From Nemophila menziesii (taxonomy: Eukaryota > Streptophyta > Magnoliopsida > Boraginales > Hydrophyllaceae), in NCBI GenBank assembly GCA_029959085.1, contig JARWIR010000010.1:19551001-19615000 (forward strand): a stretch of DNA of 64,000 nt. Direction: 5' to 3'. Positions 21,189-32,872 of this stretch are shown here, piece by piece. Each line of letters begins with the position of its first letter. Position 1 is the stretch's first letter. The notes beneath the pieces are model-generated. The model was given only the letters and a program-made list of their open reading frames with translations. It did not search any database and was not told the DNA's origin. The position numbers and the translations under genes are program-made.

Positions 21189-22681
21189 TGATGTCTCCCT
21201 ATTTGTCATGAATAAATCCTACTTAGAGACATCATTTTAGTTGTATTTATTAGTCTATAGGTCGATTTTAGCATGATTTCGTACACTTTCCTATTTTGTG
21301 TCTTGAATTAATTATTTATTATTTTTAGAGCATATTGGGTTTAATTATTTATATAGTGTGAAGCTTTAGAGATATATGGTAATTAATTAGAGTCCAAGTT
21401 GGTTCCAAGAGCTAAAGAAAAGAAGATAAACATGGAAATTGAAGATAAGGAAACAAAATCTAAAAATATGGAAATGGAAAAGCTGCCATAAATCTGAATT
21501 TCACCACCTACGACCACAAATTAGCTTATATATCAAAATCGGTGAGGAATATGGAGAAACGGTCAAGAGCAAAGTTAAATATCTTTCCGAGAAGATGAAT
21601 TTCGACCACTCATACGCGTCAAACGGATAAGTATTGAAGCTGTTAGGACCAAAAAAAAAACGGGGCTGATTTCATATTTTAGGGTTACGAATTTGAGTTG
21701 GGCTTGGAGTCCATTACTTACCTTCTCCTTCAAGAAAACGAATTAGGTCTTCCTATACACTATAAATACAACCTCTTATCATTAGAAAATCATCCTTGGC
21801 CAAACCTTAAGGTCAGGAAGAAGCTTACGACAAGAAGAGAAGCCTGGAAGGAGTTGTGCATCAATTATGTCTCCTTCAACCTTTAATTCTGTAATTCTTT
21901 TCTCTTCTTTTCTTAGTATGAATTAAATAAATTTACCTTGATTTTTAGCATATATGTATGAACCCTAGTTTTGGTTGACATCTATCTAATTTGGGAATTC
22001 TATGTTTTAAATTGAATTATTGTTTTTATTCTCTGTTTATGTGTTGGAATCATATATTGTGTTCTTGTGGACTGCAGCCATATAGAATTACCATCATAGT
22101 AGTTAAGTAATCATTGACAACGGTATATTTAACTATAGGATTAACACATAATGTCTAGAGTAAGGTTTGATCTGACAATTTAGCCTAACTAGATAGTCAT
22201 TATGGTTTAGTGTATTGCTATTTAATCAATTGCAGGAAAAGATTATTAGGTTCTTATTGACACATGTAAACCCTAAAATTATCTACCTAGCGCAATTGAA
22301 ACCGACTATTGAAATACTACATGATTCACCCTTACATGTTTAGAACGGCAAACTAGTGGGGATTACTTGCTAATTACTCAAGCTAAACTCTCATACTATC
22401 TTCTTTTCTTTTATTTAATTTTCTGTCTTTTAATTTATTATTTTAGTTTTCTTATTTAAAAACCAAATAAATATACATCTGTTCTTTCTACTTGAGTATT
22501 ATCTATTCTAACTTGCATATTTTTACTTGAATATTTGCATAAGTTCTTCTTAACCTTCGTAGTCCCTGAGGAACGAATTCTACTTATTCATTAAAACTTG
22601 CATACGATCTGTATACTTGCAGAACCGTGCTCAGCTTAGGGTATTTATTTGCACTTATTTTATACATATTTTTATAACACC
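21189..22681 (+). repeat. Right LTR of RT-A
   Basis: Starts TGATGTCTCC and carries the inverted copy GAGACATCA at 21226-21234. A TATA box (TATAAATA at 21761-21768) lies where RT-B has CTATAAATA. It ends near TTATAACACC, with less certainty than in RT-B because no partner LTR is present. The sequence aligns with the RT-B LTR along its length but is clearly diverged. Confidence 0.7.
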
Positions 22682-22682
22682 G

Positions 22683-25600
22683 TAGGCGACACGAGCACCC
22701 CATAAATCGGGGCTCCATATGTGTCGGCCATTTACTTCCCATACAACTTTACACCCATTTTACGACTTCTTTGCAATAATTTCATCGATATAAAAGACCT
22801 ATTTTTTGCTTGAGTGGCTAAAATTGAGTTCTTTACTCTAGAGAAATATTTTGTGTTAATCATTGTTGCCTCGTGTTCTGATTTCCTCTTTTTTGTTCTC
22901 TCGTCGGTATACCACTTACATTTGAACAACACAACTGAACAACCACCACCGAATCCACTTTCACAATTTTTACTAACTCACCTTAATAAGTTATTCCACA
23001 TGTAATGGTACAAACTATGTAATTTTGAGTTACTCTCTTTTGTCCCTTGTCACGAGTATCCCATTTGACCATGTTCACAACTCAAGAATCATATCTATAT
23101 ATGGGGCTATTCGATATATTGTCCAATAAAATAGTTTCATTGGAAGCAAATGGATCACTAGCTTTGCGCAATAATACACCTATCCACAACACCAAGTATT
23201 AGTTATAATAGAGATGGAAAAAGTTGAAAACTTAATTACCTTTCTCAAGAAATATTGATGAAAAATTTCTCGATGATTTTTTTCTATATCAGGATTGGCA
23301 TGGACTTATGTTCCTTAAACATGAAGAATAGTGTAAACATTCTTATATAAGCAATTTTTTTAATATAATTACGTATATCATATAGGCTTGAATCTCGTCT
23401 CAATTATGAAGGATATATTGATCTATTTTTTCCTTCTCTTTGTATGGTAAAGTACGAAACTTTGTCTTACCGACCGGTTGGCATTGGTTTTTAAACATGG
23501 GTAGTAGTTTGGGTTCAAGAATCGTTCCACCATATCTACCTGGATTGTTGAATTTTTTTACTTTGTTCTTGAAGGTACCGAGATATAAAAGTCAATGTTT
23601 CCTCTACTATGTATCCCTCGACGATTGAACCCTCTGGACTAGACGGATTCCGATTATATTATTTAAGTTTCTTCAAGTACCTCTCAAACAGGTACATCCA
23701 ATGCATTTGAACTGAACCTTCTAACTAAGCTTCCTCGTACAAGTGTATGACAAGGTGAATCATTATGTCAAAAAAATCGAGAGGAAAAGTCATCTCAACC
23801 TTGAACATAAGCCCAACCACTTCAACCTTACCTGATTGTAGTTTTTCATACTTAGGTTCATTTTACAAAAATTTATAAACATGTTGCAAAACCTAATAAT
23901 TGAATCGCTAATCAATTTATCGCAAAGAAGCCCTCAAATACTAGCCCTAAAAGGAGACTGGATCATTATATATCTGTCATGGGATTGCATATCGATCATC
24001 TTCCCCAAATCACTTTGGACGTTATTACTAAAACTAGAAGTGAATCCATTGGGAAACTTTTGTGCCTTCAACCTATCCAGAAACACGTGTCGTTTTTCCG
24101 GGGGCATTGCATACTTTGTGCATGGTAGCATCATTTGATATCCATATCATTCAGATCCTTTCTTTCTTTCACATTATCTTTGTTAATTTTCCTATCTAAA
24201 CCAACCAATGAATTGAGCATACCATCACACACAGTCTTCTCACAATGCATAACATCAATAATATGTTTCAACAAATTTTTCGACTAATATGGTAAACGAT
24301 AAAAATTATTCCTTTTCTTCCAATTAAACTCACAATGACTTATTTTATTTGTCACCTTGCCACCGAAATCCTTATGTTTATTGGGAAACACAATAGGAAA
24401 CTCATCTAACTGCGTCTAAATATCTACGAGGCTAAGTTTCCTAAGCAGGGCCTTATTCTTGATTTTTATGTACGAAGACATGTCTTTTCTAAAAGATGCC
24501 TAATAAGTAACCATCATGTGTGATAAAAATAAACAACCCCTTTATTCACCCGCACGAACGGAGTAGAATCTATACATTCGGGGGATGCTAAGTAACCTTG
24601 ACTCAACCATCTTGAAGTGTATGAACTAACCAGGTGAAAATTAATCGTAAAAAAGAAACAGAACTTCATTACAAATTCTTCCGTCATATGTGAATCGTAT
24701 GTAAGGATCCCCGTACCCCACAACTTTTCCAACTCATCTATAATAAGACGGAGAAATACATCCATATCTTTTCCACGTGAATGAGGACCCGGAATCAACA
24801 AAGTAAGCATAAAGATGGATTCTTTCATGCATAACCAAGATGACAAGTTGTAGATTGTCAATATAACTAGTCACATGGTATATGAGTTCTTTTGCATGGA
24901 GAAAGAACAAAACCCATTAACTCCCAAACCAAGGCGTACCTTCGGTGGTTCTCTAGTAAACTTAAGATTCCTCTCGTCAAAAGTTTTTTAACTAGTACCA
25001 TCAACTAGATGACGCAACACATCTTCGTATGTAATTTTTTCAGTATGGTGTCAAATCATGTCTTTTGTATTGTGCCTCGAAGCGTACATTTTTGCAACCT
25101 TGGCGCAATGGGAAAATAACGTAGTTTCTTATGTGGCACTTTCTTCCCCTTTTTTGGATCCCACCTAGATTGGCAACATACTGGACACGTCTCCATTTTT
25201 TCATTCTCTTTATAGTAAAGCGTAATCATTAAAACATACATCGATCGTGATGTATCTAATGCCCAATCTTTTCAATTTTTTTGCACTCCTCATAAGAAAA
25301 AGGTAAGCATGACCTTTTGGAAAAATGCGACACAACAATTGAAAAGGTTTGGTAAAAGAGGTGTTTTCACACTTGTTCTTCAGTTTGACATTCATTAACT
25401 TGGCTATGAAATTTAAGGACTCCATCGTAGTAGATCCAGGTACAACCCGGTCTCCATTTCCTTAAACAATGCGTCGAGACACCCATGACTCCGGCCAGTA
25501 ATATTCTCGTCGACCATCTCGGTGTCACTGGAGTGACCCCCAACTTCAATAGTGTGTCTTAAATCATCCAACACATTCAACATTTCATCATCTACGATTA

Positions 25601-26560
25601 GGTTATTCACGAAAGAAAATTCTTTTTCACCGTGTTTTGTCCAAATCTCATACGTTGACAAAACCCATTTCTAAAGAGTTCTGCTCTAACATCATTAATA
25701 TGAAATTTTGGATTATTGAACCAACGATTATATGGACATAAAATGAAACAAAATTACCCATATATTTTTTTGCAAAATTAATAAATTCCCTCAGACTCGA
25801 CAAATATTCCCTCCTAACGTATTTGATTTAATCCAACTCTTGTCAGTTACCAGATCCATCATCTAAATTGATATAAACATATAATGATAACAAAAAAAAA
25901 TAATTAGATAAATTTTTAAAAAACAACAATTATATCCAAAATATACATCATAACCCCTAAAATACACACGATAGTACACATTGCATTCATATAATCAAAG
26001 CATACTAAAACAAGTAGTTAATTTTAAAAAAATAGGGAAAAGTTAGAATTTTTAATAATGCCTAATTTGGAGGATTTAATAGAGTTTTTTAGGTTGAAGT
26101 GGGACCCACACTTGTATGATGTAGTTGAAAAGTATTGTTAATGATGGGGCGGAGCACGAGTTGCGGTTTGGAAAAATTATTGGCCATTTATTGAGTAGGG
26201 TTATAATTTTGGGAGTAAATCACCAATAACGGTGTGCCATTTGGCAGTTACTCGTCATTTCCTGGCAAGGATATTTTTCCTCGCCAATGGAAAAATAATC
26301 CTCACGGGGACATCAAGGGTTTCGCAGAAAATTGATCAACAGTTAGGACATATTTATTATTTAATTATTTCCGAAAATTAAAACAATCTTTGCAAATAGC
26401 ATTCATTGGCGAGGAAACTTGTCCTCACCAACAAGTTCCTCAAATAAGTAACGACAATTAGTATCGCCAATACGATCTCCTCGCAAGAGACCACTTATTA
26501 TCGAGAACATGTGTGTCCTCGCCAATGACGTGGTCGCAAAAGATCACGCGTGTAGTAGTA
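22683..26560 (-). mobile_element. CACTA-3: minus-strand CACTA remnant
   Basis: On the minus strand the element starts at 26560 with TACTACTACACGCG, a one-base variant of the CACTA-type end. Subterminal motifs (CGAGGACA, TTGGCGAGGA in both orientations) follow to about 26230. Decayed transposase segments follow to 22732. The low-coordinate side is cut by the RT-A LTR. The subterminal motif differs from the CCGACGAC of CACTA-1 and CACTA-2, so this is a related but distinct family. Confidence 0.65.
22732..25661 (-). pseudogene. TNP2-type transposase of CACTA-3, heavily decayed
   Basis: Segments in order on the minus strand: TYEIWTKHGE near 25650 (transposase-associated domain end), SSDTEMVDE, a FIAKLMNVKLKNK block (25400), CPVCCQSRWDPKKGKKVPHKK (25180), PGPHSRGKDMDVFLR (24780), SQGYLASPECIDST (24600), FLDRLKAQKFPNGF (24080) and VLFKCKWYTDE/SILATQAK (22930-22830). 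They follow the order of the CACTA-1 gene and are split by many stops and frame changes. No function expected. Confidence 0.7.
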
Positions 26561-26718
26561 TGAACAAATGAATAAACACCCAGCCTTCTCATAACCCTTC
26601 AATTTTCATGCTTCTTTACCCATTCACTTTCACAATAAATTCAAGACCTTTATCATTCTCGAGAGTGAGTGAATAATCAATATTAAGATAATTTCAGTCT
26701 CCAAATTTATTAAATGCT

Positions 26719-26945
26719 ACCTCCATTCCATAATAATAGTATTTTTAGCCAAAAAAATATATTCGGTAACTTTTAAATTTCAAAACATAATAAATGATTT
26801 TTTTTTTTTCAATTTTACCATTTTTTAAAATCTTTCATCAATTATATGTTTAATTTTTTTAAATATAATTAAGGATATATTAGTCATTATAAATTAAATT
26901 TGTTTTAGTTATTAGTCATTTTAATTATTATGGAATGTTAAAGAG
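26719..26945. mobile_element. Possible Stowaway-like MITE
   Basis: The left end TACCTCCATTCCATAATAAT resembles the conserved start of many plant Stowaway-type elements. Its inverse ATTATTATGGAATG appears at about 26924-26937. Only about 14 bases of the inverted repeat are clear and no target duplication stands out. AT-rich and non-coding inside. Confidence 0.4.
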
Positions 26946-27451
26946 TCTATTAATTTTCTTCGAATTTCAAATTTCCATAATCTTTATTTCCAAATTCTCT
27001 TGCCATTCCGAATTTTTCCAGTTGCAAGCAAACAACCAACCTTTTACAAAAACTCTTAAAGATCTGCATAAATCGGATGGTCGATCTATGCAAATTGTAC
27101 TAGCCTTACGGATAGGATAATTAAATGCATTATCTCTATAACACACATAATATAGGTTCATGACCAAACATGCCATCGATTTACTATTTTCGTGTAGCAC
27201 ATGATAACATAAGAACTAACAACACAATTAACATAAAAATAACTATAGGGTATTAATGCACTGCAATTAATTAATATGCTGAGATATGATTATAACAAAA
27301 TCTGCAAATCTGCCTATCAAATTTTCTATATGTAACAGAAAGCAAAAAGCTGGAAATAAATTATTCGGTATTATTATAAAATCACTCCACTATGAGAATG
27401 AACACGCAAAGACTGAAATGACCTAGTCTATAAAGAATGTTGTAATCTACT
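26946..27451. other. 3' flank of E2 copy 2 (duplicated unit)
   Basis: Non-coding, and aligns with the corresponding flanks of copies 1 and 3: for example TTCCAAATTCTCTTGCC, AAAGATCTGCATAAATCGG and GCTGAGATATGATTATAAC. The three flanks establish that a block larger than the gene was duplicated. Confidence 0.6.
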
Positions 27452-28372
27452 TTACATTTTCATTTTATTCGGAATAACACAACATTTAAATGCGTCTTTA
27501 AGCTTTTCAAAAAGTCCTTTACGGTTACGCTTCTCTTCTTTTTCGTTGTTTGCACTTTCCTCAATTTCAGGCATAGAAACACCGATCTTTTCAAAAGCAC
27601 GTACAAGATCTGCATGAACTTGTACTAAAGCAGACTTAAAGGTGTCGGACGTGTTAACATGCGTTGAAGAAGATGAGCCATCCACATTATATTTTCCAAC
27701 TAAACAATCTCCATTCTCGTAAGCTTTGATAGCTGCCAATATAGTTGATCCTTTTAAACGAAAATGTTCAACAACTAACTTATCAAAGTAAGGGGTTTCA
27801 GCTTGAATATGGTGAATCATAGTCCTACAAGATTTAATAAAAGTTTCCTCGTTATAAGCATTGGATAGCTTTGAAATTGTGTTACCTACAGAATCGTAAG
27901 TAAAATCGTTGTAGTATGGCTCAGCATTCAGAACCAGTCCTTGAAGGGAAACCAAAACCTGAAGAATCGTAGAAAAATTAGGAATCCAAACTTCTGATTC
28001 TTCACCATCCCAAGTGCCGATGAGGCTCAAACAAACCCTCCCATTTTCGTAAAGATTGGGATTTATATCAAGGCCACGAGATAGATAGAACACTTTTGGG
28101 GGACTTTGAGGGTAATCTGGAGGGAAAAGAACGTCAAAGAAGAAAAGACCATCGTGATAAGGAGTTCCTGAAGCACCAACAATCACAGCGCTCAGCAAAT
28201 CCATTCTTGTTTCAAACACTCGCACGTAAATTGAATCTGGAAGATTTTTCTCAAGTATCTTCCATTCTTTGGTGATGTATCTGCTACATTCAGATGAAAT
28301 TGGTTGCCTCTTATTTATAAATGTATGATTGGTTACATCATCACTTACAATGTCAAATTTCTTGAACTCCAT
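27452..28372 (-). CDS. Ubiquitin-conjugating enzyme E2, PHO2/UBC24-like short form (copy 2)
   Basis: An intact 306-residue paralogue of copy 1 starting at the shared MEFK methionine. The UBC domain keeps PPDYPQSPP, DINPNLYENGRVCLSL with cysteine 114, and IGTWDGEESEVWIP. Compared with copy 1 it has lost a few residues after the UBC fold (VGNTISKLSN region) and has an inserted SANNEKEEK-type stretch before the basic tail RKGLFEKLKDAFKCCV; its end, IPNKMKM, also differs. Biochemically an E2 that accepts ubiquitin from E1 in cytosol or nucleus. The frame extends upstream by 21 codons; copy 1 supports the downstream methionine. Intactness of both copies suggests selection or recent duplication. 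Confidence 0.85.
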   Translation of the reverse strand: MEFKKFDIVSDDVTNHTFINKRQPISSECSRYITKEWKILEKNLPDSIYVRVFETRMDLLSAVIVGASGTPYHDGLFFFDVLFPPDYPQSPPKVFYLSRGLDINPNLYENGRVCLSLIGTWDGEESEVWIPNFSTILQVLVSLQGLVLNAEPYYNDFTYDSVGNTISKLSNAYNEETFIKSCRTMIHHIQAETPYFDKLVVEHFRLKGSTILAAIKAYENGDCLVGKYNVDGSSSSTHVNTSDTFKSALVQVHADLVRAFEKIGVSMPEIEESANNEKEEKRNRKGLFEKLKDAFKCCVIPNKMKM

Positions 28373-28580
28373 TGAATCAGGAAAGCCCAAATCTTGAACA
28401 AAATTTGTAAGATGAAAAACAAGTTTGATGTACAACTTTTGGTTTGAGTATCTTGATTTACTTAGATGAATATGTAGAATTAGAAATAAAAAGATTAAAG
28501 AGTTTCAAGCTCCAAGAAAGAGAGAAACAGAGTCTTGAAACCGTAAATGATATATGGCCATATGGGTATATAATCTATCT
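28373..28580 (-). promoter_or_regulatory. Leader and presumed core promoter of E2 copy 2
   Basis: Reading towards the gene: GATTATATACCCATAT near 28575-28560 as a possible TATA region, then the conserved leader CTCTGTTTCTCTCTTTC. The leader is shared with copy 1, the TATA-like segment is not. Inference from spacing only. Confidence 0.35.
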
Positions 28581-28775
28581 ATAATTGTTAGTATATAGTT
28601 AAGGGTAGCGACTTTTTTTCTTTTTTCCTATTTTCTTTACTTGTTTTTCATTACTTCGTGCTTCATTTGACATTATTTTAGTTAATTTTCACATTATTCA
28701 ATTTTTTAGTTTGTCAAATGTCCACGGTGTTTTTACTTATTCGTTGAGAATTGAGATGATAATATTCATCAGGTT

Positions 28776-28903
28776 AACCAGTTGAGATTTAAGCAGTTGA
28801 GATTAGCTCACTGGACAGGGTCTTGGTTATCTAATCTAGTGGTACAGTTTCAAACCGAGTCAATGACTCCGAATCCAAAGTGGCTCTCCTATGTAACAAA
28901 AAA
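28776..28903 (+). mobile_element. tRNA-derived SINE with perfect 15-bp target duplication
   Basis: 128 bp flanked by AATATTCATCAGGTT at 28761-28775 and 28904-28918. It carries an A-box-like TTAGCTCACTGG, a degenerate B-box region (CAGTTTCAAACC) and ends CTCCTATGTAACAAAAAAA. The same locus beside E2 copy 1 (13886-13910) reads ATATTCATCAGGTTTTGAGAG with no insert, an empty site. Not a functional tRNA gene. Confidence 0.85.
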
Positions 28904-29080
28904 AATATTCATCAGGTTTAGAGAGCGAATAATATGTAGTTGGTTTTGTTTTGGTTTTATTTTATTAAAAAAAAAATAGAGTACTCAAAATACCTCTGAA
29001 CAACAAAAATAATTTTGAATTTGTTTGCCAAGCATCCAAAATTCTTAAAAGAAAGTTATATATCCACAACTAAGAGTGGA

Positions 29081-29519
29081 CAAATATATTTATCCAAATC
29101 AAATTTTGAGGCTAGGCCGGAACCATTATATTACTTATGCACTCCTACAAAGTGTCTAAACAAATATATTTATCCAAAACCATTGAGACTAGCTCAATGG
29201 CCAGGACCTTGTCTCTCAATTAGGAGGTGCAGGGTTTGAATCCCCTTCCTGAGTATGGGTGTCTTGTTATTTCTTAAGCCCTTAAAGGGGGTAAGCAAGA
29301 GGTGCAAGGTTCGAGTCCCCTCCCTGAACATGGGTAACCTAGTTCTGATTAAATGAGAGTATGCATGAGGAGGCGTGTATATTTCCTATGGGAATAGTCG
29401 TGGTGCACATAAGCTGGCCCGGACACCCATACATCAAAAAAGAAAAAATTTATCCAAATCAAATTTTAAGCCTCGGCCCGAACCATTATATTACTTATGC
29501 ACTCCTACAAAGTGTCTTT
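29081..29519. repeat. Tandem duplication of about 80 bp split by a SINE
   Basis: The unit with ATTTATCCAAATCAAATTTT, AACCATTATATTACTTATGC and CTCCTACAAAGTGTCT occurs at 29081-29160 and again at 29161-29178 plus 29448-29519, with the second copy interrupted by the SINE at 29179-29447. The copies differ at several bases, so the duplication precedes the SINE. Confidence 0.8.
29179..29447 (+). mobile_element. Au-like tRNA-derived SINE
   Basis: The 269-bp insert is flanked by ATTTATCCAAA (29168-29178 and 29448-29458). A-box-like TAGCTCAATGGCCAGG and B-box GGTTTGAATCC lie in the first 70 bases, and a second B-box-like GGTTCGAGTCC at about 29309. The 3' end GGCCCGGACACCCATACATC followed by A-rich sequence resembles the conserved end of Au-type plant SINEs. 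Transcribed by RNA polymerase III and moved by LINE enzymes, as known for SINEs. Confidence 0.75.
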
Positions 29520-29800
29520 TTAGAGGCGAAAATTTAGCGGCGACCCGCGTTTCATCGCTAATAAGTAAGACTTAACAACCAGTTTTTGTTAGCGACGAGA
29601 ATACTTTGTCGCAAAATAGCGACGAGTTAATTTCGTAGCTAATTTTGTATCGTCGTTGATATGTTTTTTTATTTTTGATTTTTTCTTTTACGTTCAAAAT
29701 TTCGTCGCTATGTTAGGGACGGCGGAATTCGTCGCTATTAAAGGATCGTACCGACGAATTTGATGGATTTATCGACGAGTCGTGTCGTCGCTAATTAAAA
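29520..29800 (+). repeat. CACTA-2 5' subterminal motifs
   Basis: Repeated AGCGACGA, TCGTCGCTA and related motifs in both orientations. The expected CACTACAACA start is not found; TTTTAGAGGCGAAAATTTAG begins the zone. Probably a small 5' truncation or decay. Confidence 0.75.
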
Positions 29801-30520
29801 AGCGTATTTAATGAAGACAGCAGGTTCTTTATCTCCAAAAACATCCAAAAACTCGAAAAGAATTCTTCCATTTTCTCTCAAAAACATAACTCAAATTTGT
29901 TCTTTTTTTCTCCAATTGATTATCCAATTCATCTTGCACCATTCTCGGGTTCATAATCAAGGCGGGGCATTGTCAATATCCAATTTCATCACACAATTGA
30001 AGGTAATTTCATGAAAACTCAATTTTTTTTATTTGGTTTATAATTGTGTTTTATTCTTACTATATGATTTGATTAGGTTAAGTAATACATTTTCAAGGTG
30101 GGACATGATCATCAATCTTCAATTTCTCCAACCAATTCAAGGTATTTTCAATAAATTTCAAACTTTTAATTTTTTTTATTTTTTGGATTGTACTTGTGTA
30201 TTAGTAGCTATTAGATATGATTAGGTTTATAATTAACTTGTTTTTTGATTGTCTTGTTTATTAGTATGTTGTAATTTATGCATGTGCTCTTTTATTTATA
30301 TTTTTTCTCATATATTTTTATTTCTTTAATTAATTATTCTATTTATTGAGTTATAATTTTATTCATGCAATGGTTTGTAATTTTATTTATTCGATGGTTT
30401 GTAATTTTTATTCATTCATTGGGTTTGTAATTTTTATTATTTTATTCATTGGTTATAATTTTTATTCATTTTATTAATTGGGCTGTAATAATTATTTATT
30501 TTATTTTCATATGAATGTAG
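29801..30520 (+). other. CACTA-2 presumed leader and first introns
   Basis: AT-rich and without convincing coding sequence. Repeated TTTTATTCATT/GGTTTGTAATTTT motifs lie between 30350 and 30490. It lies between the subterminal zone and the transposase-associated domain, so leader and intron sequence is the natural reading. Confidence 0.45.
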
Positions 30521-32872
30521 TTGCTTAATTATATCATATTGTTGCTAAAAGATGGCTTCGGGTATGGTAAGAGTTGGATCAATACGGCATATTATTATAC
30601 GGAAAAATATATTTTTGGGGATTTTGCTTTTATCGAATATACTAAGAAAAAATATGGTTATAATGGTTTCATGTCTTGCTCGTGTAATAAATGTAATAAT
30701 TACTATCGATTACCCACCCAAACGGTTAGGGGCCACCTTCTAACAGGCGGGTTTAAGCATACATATCAGGTTTGGACAAAACACGGTGAGCAGTTGGTAA
30801 GTTCCGAACCAATTCATGCGCCAAATATAGAAATGAAATGCATGAAATTTATAACGACGTGAGACACAGTTACGATGTTGGTGGACATTCGGGTGATACC
30901 GAGATGAGAGACGCATATATTCCAAGTCGGAGCAGTTTTGAAAAATTGTTCGACGAATTGGAGACATAATTATATCCTGATTGTACAACGATGAGTTCCT
31001 TGAATTTTTTTGCCAAGCTTATGCACGTAAAAGTAAAGAACAAGTGGACTAACACATCATTCACCAAGCTATTGGACCTGGTTGGTCGTATTTTGCCCAA
31101 ACCTCACAATTTGCCTAATTCTTATGATGCAAGCAACAAGAAGTTGAAAAGTTTGGGTATGGGGTATACTACTATCGATGTCTGTTTGAACCATTGTACC
31201 AACTTTTACAGGGAGAATGAATTCCTTGATAAGTGTCTAGTATGTAGTGAATCAAGATGGGACCCGAAGAAGGGTCAGAAAGTACCGCATAAGAAGCTTT
31301 GTTACTTTCCGATTGCCCTGAGATTGCAGCGACTATACGCTTCGAAGCACACCGCTGAAGACATGATATGGCACCATACTAGAAAGAGTATCGATCCAGA
31401 TGTGTTACGTCATCCAATTTAAGGTGATAGCTGGAAACGGTTTGCAGAGTTACATCCAGAGTTTTCCAGTGAACCTCAGAATGTATATTTGGGCCTGTGT
31501 ATCGATGGTTTTTGTCAGTTTTCTATGCTGAACAAATCGTATAGCATGTGGACTGTTATATTGACCGTCTACATCATCCCACAGTGGGTATGCATGAAGG
31601 AAACCACATTTCGGCTTTGTTTGTTGATTACGGGTCCCCGCTCACCCGGAAAGGACATGGATGTCTTTCTCCGCCCTGTTATTGATGAGTTAGACATGTT
31701 TTGGGAAACAGGGATCCTTACGTATGATGCCCATATGAAGAAAGAGTTTACTATGAAGGTTTGTTTGTTGTCCACGACCAATGATTACCCCGCTCGGTCA
31801 TACACTTCAGTATGGTCGGGTCAAGGTTACATGGCTTGCCCAGAATTCATGGATTCTACGCTGTAATTTAGGGTGAAGAAATGGGTGGTTTATTTCGATC
31901 ATAGACATTGGTTACCTATTAGGCATCGATTTAGAAAAGATAGAGTTTTATACCCGGCTGCCGATCATAGGGGCCCACCGAGGAAACATACTCCGGACGA
32001 TATTCAGACACAGTTGAATGGGTTGCCCATTTTGTTTCCCGGCAAACACAAGGATTTTGGGGGCAAGGCGACAAAGAAAAGAGGTCCTCGCGAGTCCAAC
32101 TGGAGGAAAAAGAGTATTATTTATCGTTTACCTTTTTGGTCAGAAAATTTGTTAAAACATAACATCGATGTAATGCATTGCGAGAAGAATGTGTGCGACA
32201 GTTTGCTTGGTACAGTTATAGGACTTGATGGGATAATAAACAAAGATAACGCGAAGGCGCAAATGGATCTTCAGGATATGAAAATCAGGAAAGAGTTGTG
32301 GTTGACATCAAGAGGAGGTAAAACGATACTAAAGCGAGGAAAGAATACGTTGTCAGCGGAGAAGCAGAAATTTTTTCTTGAGTGGTTACAGGCACAGAGG
32401 TTTCCCGATGGTTTCAGGTCTAGTCTGAGGAATAATGTTCAAGTTGATACAGGAAAATTTATTGGAATGAAATCACATGATTGTCACGTTATGATGCAGT
32501 ATCTTTTTGTTTTGTTGTCTCCCTGGTCTTATAGATGATAAGCCTATTAGCGATGCGATTATTGAGTTAGCTAACGTGTTTAGAGTCGTTTGTAAAAAGA
32601 ATCTGAGTAGGAAAGAGTTGGAATCCGGTAAGGCGGGAGTGGTTGAAGTGATGTGCAAACTAGAAGTGGTCTTACCTCCCTCATTTTTTGATATAATGAT
32701 CCACTTGGTGATACACTTATACTATGAGGCATTACTAGGAGGCTCGTTTCAAATGTGGTGGATGTACCCATTTGAAAGGTATTTGAAAAAGTTGAAGGAG
32801 TATATTCGAAACCCGGCTAGGCCAGAAGGTTCAATAGCCGAGGGTTACGTGGCGGAAGAGACGTTGACCTTC
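30521..32872 (+). pseudogene. TNP2-type transposase of CACTA-2, 5' part, interrupted by RT-B
   Basis: 30545-30790 encodes a transposase-associated domain (GKSWINTAYYY, CSCNKC, VRGHLLTGGF, YQVWTKHGE). After a frame change near 30840-30990, one register runs from 30991 with CLVCSESRWDPKKG, PHKKLCYFPIA, ITGPRSPGKDMDVFL and HNIDVMHCEKNVCD. Stops interrupt it at 31420-31422 and 31864-31866. An extra T near 32510 shifts the frame, and the new frame then runs to the RT-B insertion at 32872. The CACTA-1 copy shows the uninterrupted codons at each of these places except the first segment, which lies outside the window there. A DDE transposase in origin; inactive here. Confidence 0.85.

Larger units (their letters stand above)
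16690..22681 (+). mobile_element. RT-A: 5'-truncated gypsy-like retroelement with one LTR
   Basis: The left LTR and primer site are missing; the element starts inside gag. Order: decayed gag (to 17984), palindrome field (18217-18445), long non-coding zone, polypurine tract (21176-21188) and right LTR (21189-22681). From 17985 onward it parallels RT-B (36375-41093) over nearly its whole length, starting with the shared GAGGTAACACGTCTAACTT. It has no pol. The right border abuts CACTA-3 transposase sequence, so it probably inserted into that element. Confidence 0.7.

Noticed and set aside
29185..29245. tRNA gene
   Set aside because: A and B boxes are present but no cloverleaf closes; the target duplication and tail identify a SINE. 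Same for 28795-28850.
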